Below are positions 61,331 through 64,000 of a DNA stretch of 64,000 nt, piece by piece; the first letter of the stretch is position 1, and each line of letters begins with the position of its first letter. The DNA is from Brevinema andersonii. GTDB taxonomy: Bacteria > Spirochaetota > Brevinematia > Brevinematales > Brevinemataceae. The position numbers and the translations under genes were made by a program. The stretch is from NCBI RefSeq assembly GCF_900112165.1, contig NZ_FOKY01000001.1, forward strand, positions 372,001 through 436,000, given 5' to 3'. The notes beneath the pieces are model-generated. The model ran no database searches. It was not told the origin of the DNA and worked only from the letters and a program-made list of their open reading frames with translations.

Positions 61331-63247
61331 ATGAATTGTTGTTGTACAAATAATCAAAGTTGCGAACCTGAAAACCAAAATCATGAAACTCTTAAGAAAG
61401 TCTGGCCTGCAGTGCTTTCGTTTTTAATGATTGCATCCGGTATGGTAATAGAGCATTTACAGCTGGACTTTTTCCAGCCGTTTGAAGTGCGTTTGGTGTG
61501 GTATTTTGGAGCGTTTTTATTGGTAGGCCTGCCAGTAATTCGTGAAATGTTAGTTAGTATTCGTAGCCATGATTTTTTTAACGAACTTACTCTGATGGTT
61601 ACGGCAACCCTAGGAGCCTTTATTATCGGAGAATTTTCCGAAGGTGCTGCTGTGATGCTTTTTTACACGGTAGGCGAATTATTTCAAGAATTGGCAGTTA
61701 ACAAAGCAAAACGTAGTATTAAAGCACTTCTTGATGTACGTCCTGATGTTGCATATGTAGTGGAAAACGGTGTGATTTCTGCTCGACCTCCTCAGGAAGT
61801 GGTGATCGGTGAGATACTTGAGGTTAAAACTGGTGAACGTGCCCCCTTAGATGGGATTTTGGTGACCAATGAAGCTCTTTTTAATACGTCAGCCTTGACC
61901 GGCGAGAGTATGCCGCGTTCAATAGAAAAGGGTCAGCCTGTGCTGGCTGGTATGATTGCGTCTAATAAAACAATTACAATGCAAGTTACTAAGCTTTATG
62001 CCGACAGTACTTTGTCCCGGATTTTAGATATGGTTCAGAATGCATCCCAGCATAAAGCACCTACAGAAACTTTTATTCGTAAATTTGCGCGAATTTACAC
62101 TCCCACTGTCGGAGCTTTAGCGTTGTTGATTATTGTTGTTCCTTACTTTGTTGTACCGAATTATATTTTCAAAGACTGGCTCTACAGTGCATTAATTTTT
62201 TTAGTAGTGTCGTGCCCCTGTGCGTTGGTGATTAGTGTGCCGCTGGGCTATTTTGGCGGGATAGGCCTGGCATCACGGAATGGTATTTTATTCAAAGGAG
62301 GTAATTATCTCGAAGCAATGACAAAATTAACCATATTGGTCTGTGATAAGACAGGAACAATGACGAAAGGTGTGTTTACTGTCCAAGATATCAGAACAAA
62401 AGATGTCAGCAATGAAGAATTTGTATCCATGGTGGCTTCTTTAGAGAAAAAAAGTAATCATCCTATTGCACGTGCTGTCATTGAGTATGCAGAAACTCAT
62501 AATATACCGTTATTAAAGCTTTCAGAAACCGAAGAAGTGGCAGGTCATGGGCTTAAAGGATTTCTCAATGGAGTTGAATTGCTTGCTGGAAATGCAGGAT
62601 TGATGAAGAAATATGGCGTTCAAATTCCAGAAGATCTTGTTAAAACAGTCAAAACAACGGTTTTTCTTGCTCGAGACGGCCAATTTTTGGGTTCGTTGGT
62701 GTTGTCTGATGAAATTAAGGAAGATGCTTTTCAGGCGGTTCAAAAGCTGCATGAATATGGGATTAAAATTGTGATGCTGTCCGGTGATAAAACTCAAATA
62801 ACTCAGGAAGTTGCTCGTGAAATAGGTATTGATGAAGCTTATGGCGATTTGTTGCCTATCGATAAAGCTGATTTTGTCTCTAATTTGAAACAGGAAGGAC
62901 ATCAAGTAATTGCATTTGTTGGGGATGGTATTAATGATGCACCGGTATTGGCTCTCAGTGATATCGGCATTGCAATGGGAGCTATGGGGAGTGATTTGGC
63001 AATTGAAACAGCAGATATTGTTATTCAAACGGACCAACCCTCTAAAATTCCAGATGCAATTAAAGTTGCAAAATATACACGTCAGGTAGTACTTCAAAAT
63101 GTTATTTTAGCATTCACTGTGAAGATTTTAGTGATGGTGTTGGGAGTTTACGGGCTAGCGACGCTTTGGGAAGCTGTTTTTGCAGATGTTGGTGTTGCTC
63201 TGCTAGCGATCCTTAACGCTGTCCGTATCCAGAATAAAAAAATATAA
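61331..63247 (+). CDS. Heavy-metal P-type ATPase (Zn2+/Cd2+/Pb2+ class)
   Basis: 638 aa from the ATG at 61331 (AAGGAG upstream; the longer frame lies inside queA). Exports divalent metals. A Cys-rich N-terminus (MNCCCTNNQSCEPENQNH) replaces the usual HMA domain. Motifs: TGES actuator, CPCAL in the metal-binding helix, DKTGTMT phosphorylation site, NHPIARA (HP locus), GDGINDAP hinge. CPC with the LVSG-type C-terminal helix region (DVGVALLAILNAVR with Asp) indicates the zinc/cadmium (PIB-2) group. Confidence 0.93.
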   Translation: MNCCCTNNQSCEPENQNHETLKKVWPAVLSFLMIASGMVIEHLQLDFFQPFEVRLVWYFGAFLLVGLPVIREMLVSIRSHDFFNELTLMVTATLGAFIIGEFSEGAAVMLFYTVGELFQELAVNKAKRSIKALLDVRPDVAYVVENGVISARPPQEVVIGEILEVKTGERAPLDGILVTNEALFNTSALTGESMPRSIEKGQPVLAGMIASNKTITMQVTKLYADSTLSRILDMVQNASQHKAPTETFIRKFARIYTPTVGALALLIIVVPYFVVPNYIFKDWLYSALIFLVVSCPCALVISVPLGYFGGIGLASRNGILFKGGNYLEAMTKLTILVCDKTGTMTKGVFTVQDIRTKDVSNEEFVSMVASLEKKSNHPIARAVIEYAETHNIPLLKLSETEEVAGHGLKGFLNGVELLAGNAGLMKKYGVQIPEDLVKTVKTTVFLARDGQFLGSLVLSDEIKEDAFQAVQKLHEYGIKIVMLSGDKTQITQEVAREIGIDEAYGDLLPIDKADFVSNLKQEGHQVIAFVGDGINDAPVLALSDIGIAMGAMGSDLAIETADIVIQTDQPSKIPDAIKVAKYTRQVVLQNVILAFTVKILVMVLGVYGLATLWEAVFADVGVALLAILNAVRIQNKKI

Positions 63248-63248
63248 T

Positions 63249-63277
63249 TTGACCTTCTAAGTGCCTTTCATTATCTT
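63249..63277 (+). promoter_or_regulatory. Possible promoter of the ECF sigma factor gene
   Basis: TTGACC (63249-63254), 17 bases, TATCTT (63272-63277), 30 bases before the start. Confidence 0.45.
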
Positions 63278-63306
63278 TATTATAGAAAGATTGGGAGGGC
63301 ACGGAA

Positions 63307-63894
63307 TTGGTTGCAAATCAGATTGAGGAAATTACCGAACTTGAAATTCAAAATGCTATCGAGCGCGTAAAAGATGGCGATAATGAAGCATTTAGTATAA
63401 TTTACGAAGCGTATTATAAAATGGTAGTGTCAATTTTGCGTCGTATTTTGAAGCTGCCAATGAATGAGTTGGATGCTTATGTTAATGAAGCCTTTTTGCT
63501 GATCTATAAAGGCTTGAAAGGCTTTAAAGGTGATGCAAAATTTTCTACTTATGCATACCGTATTGTGTTGAATTACGCGTTTAAGGTATCGAAAAAGCGC
63601 GCTAAAGATAAGAAAAATATTGCCGTCTTCGGTGAAAATGAAGAAGGTATCGAAACAATTCCCGACTCTGGTGATACAGAAAGTAGCGTTGTTGTGCGCT
63701 CGTTTTTGGATTATGCGATCGGGTCTCTGACCAAAGATATGCAAGAAGTTATTGATCTCTATTATTATGAGCGCTATCCGATTAAGGAAATTGCTAGTAT
63801 GTTAAATACTACAGAAACCGCTATCAAAAACCGCTTGTATCAAGCACGTTCAAAAATTAAAAAGCTTATGACCGAAGGAGTCTATCATGCATAA
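63307..63894 (+). CDS. ECF-type RNA polymerase sigma factor
   Basis: 195 aa, TTG start at 63307 with GGGAGG eight bases upstream. Sigma region 2 (EAFSIIYEAYYKMVVSILRRIL, in two pieces about 25-46; AKFSTYAYRIVLNYAFK) and region 4 (LTKDMQEVIDLYYYERYPIKE, in two pieces; MLNTTETAIKNRLYQARSKIKKL helix-turn-helix). Drives a stress or envelope regulon, not identifiable from here. Its stop overlaps the next start, a typical sigma/anti-sigma arrangement. Confidence 0.92.
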   Translation: MVANQIEEITELEIQNAIERVKDGDNEAFSIIYEAYYKMVVSILRRILKLPMNELDAYVNEAFLLIYKGLKGFKGDAKFSTYAYRIVLNYAFKVSKKRAKDKKNIAVFGENEEGIETIPDSGDTESSVVVRSFLDYAIGSLTKDMQEVIDLYYYERYPIKEIASMLNTTETAIKNRLYQARSKIKKLMTEGVYHA

Positions 63895-64000
63895 CAAAGA
63901 ATACCGGCTGATCGACCATACTATGGACGAACTGCTAAAAGAATTTTATCGTAATCATCACAGTGATATACCTGCTCCTACTGAAGAACAGAAAAGATAT
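63887..64000 (+). CDS. Probable anti-sigma factor, 3' end outside the window
   Basis: The first 38 codons (MHNKEYRLIDHTMDELLKEF...) from the ATG at 63887, GAAGGAG upstream, overlapping the sigma gene by 8 bases. The part seen is hydrophilic, with no Cys yet. The position just after an ECF sigma gene makes an anti-sigma factor most likely; the rest of the gene is needed to confirm. Confidence 0.6.
   Translation, partial: MHNKEYRLIDHTMDELLKEFYRNHHSDIPAPTEEQKRY

Noticed and set aside
62522-63097. A 191-codon minus-strand frame
   Set aside because: Shadow of the P-type ATPase gene; Cys- and Phe-rich composition without any domain.
1-64000. CRISPR arrays, insertion sequences, prophage or tRNA genes
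   Set aside because: I saw no spaced direct repeats, transposase or integrase genes, terminal inverted repeats or tRNA-like T-arm sequences outside coding regions.

Overview
The window is a gene-dense, AT-rich chromosomal segment from a flagellated diderm bacterium, most likely a member of the Spirochaetota. The evidence for this is a flagellar hook cluster flgN-flgK-flgL-fliW-csrA followed by a lipoprotein with a C-terminal LysM domain, a FliY-like FliN with a CheC-like middle domain, a V-type ATPase used instead of F-type, several TPR or ankyrin-repeat exported proteins, and signs of an outer membrane (a TonB-like protein and small beta-barrels). No 16S rRNA or tRNA gene lies here, so the genus cannot be fixed. 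At least two genes are decayed (a maf homologue and a secreted esterase), which fits some genome reduction.

Layout. 1-5.9 kb: a truncated exported protein, fabH-plsX (lipid synthesis), rpmF, a TonB-like protein, then a small membrane protein, an ankyrin-repeat protein and a TPR lipoprotein. 5.9-6.05 kb: a rod-shaped RNA with its own promoter that resembles 6S RNA. 6.1-8.1 kb: lysS and a small exported protein. 8.5-11.6 kb: pyrG, a mannose-1-phosphate guanylyltransferase and a small membrane protein. 11.8-22.1 kb: lepA, then on the other strand pnp, rpsO, ribF, murJ, pta, a zinc peptidase, coaD and two unknown envelope proteins. 22.2-35 kb, plus strand: holA, a SpoU methyltransferase, rsmG, the maf pseudogene, an arylsulfate sulfotransferase-like protein, thrS, infC-rpmI-rplT, a TPR protein, dprA, a hydrolase, an Ogg2-type 8-oxoguanine glycosylase and folC. 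34.7-41.8 kb, minus strand: recF, the LysM lipoprotein, csrA, fliW, flgL, flgK, flgN; the last five lie behind a near-perfect sigma-28 promoter. 41.9-44.2 kb: rplY-pth and fliN. 44.3-44.55 kb: a 266-nt non-coding transcript unit with a consensus promoter, a strong terminator and three mutually crossing long-range helices; I do not recognise it, and it is the best candidate for something undescribed. 44.7-46.4 kb: a GIY-YIG protein and three small envelope proteins. 46.5-55.2 kb: a nine-gene V-ATPase operon in the same order as the Enterococcus hirae ntp operon, with a proteolipid that carries all the known Na+-site residues. 55.3-64 kb: the esterase pseudogene, an SNF2 helicase, an M20 peptidase, queA, a heavy-metal P-type ATPase, an ECF sigma factor and the start of its probable anti-sigma factor.

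Promoters are easy to read: many start regions have a -35/-10 pair spaced by exactly 17 bases. Several of them overlap the longest possible reading frame and so rule out the upstream start codon; I used them, with Shine-Dalgarno sites, to choose starts.
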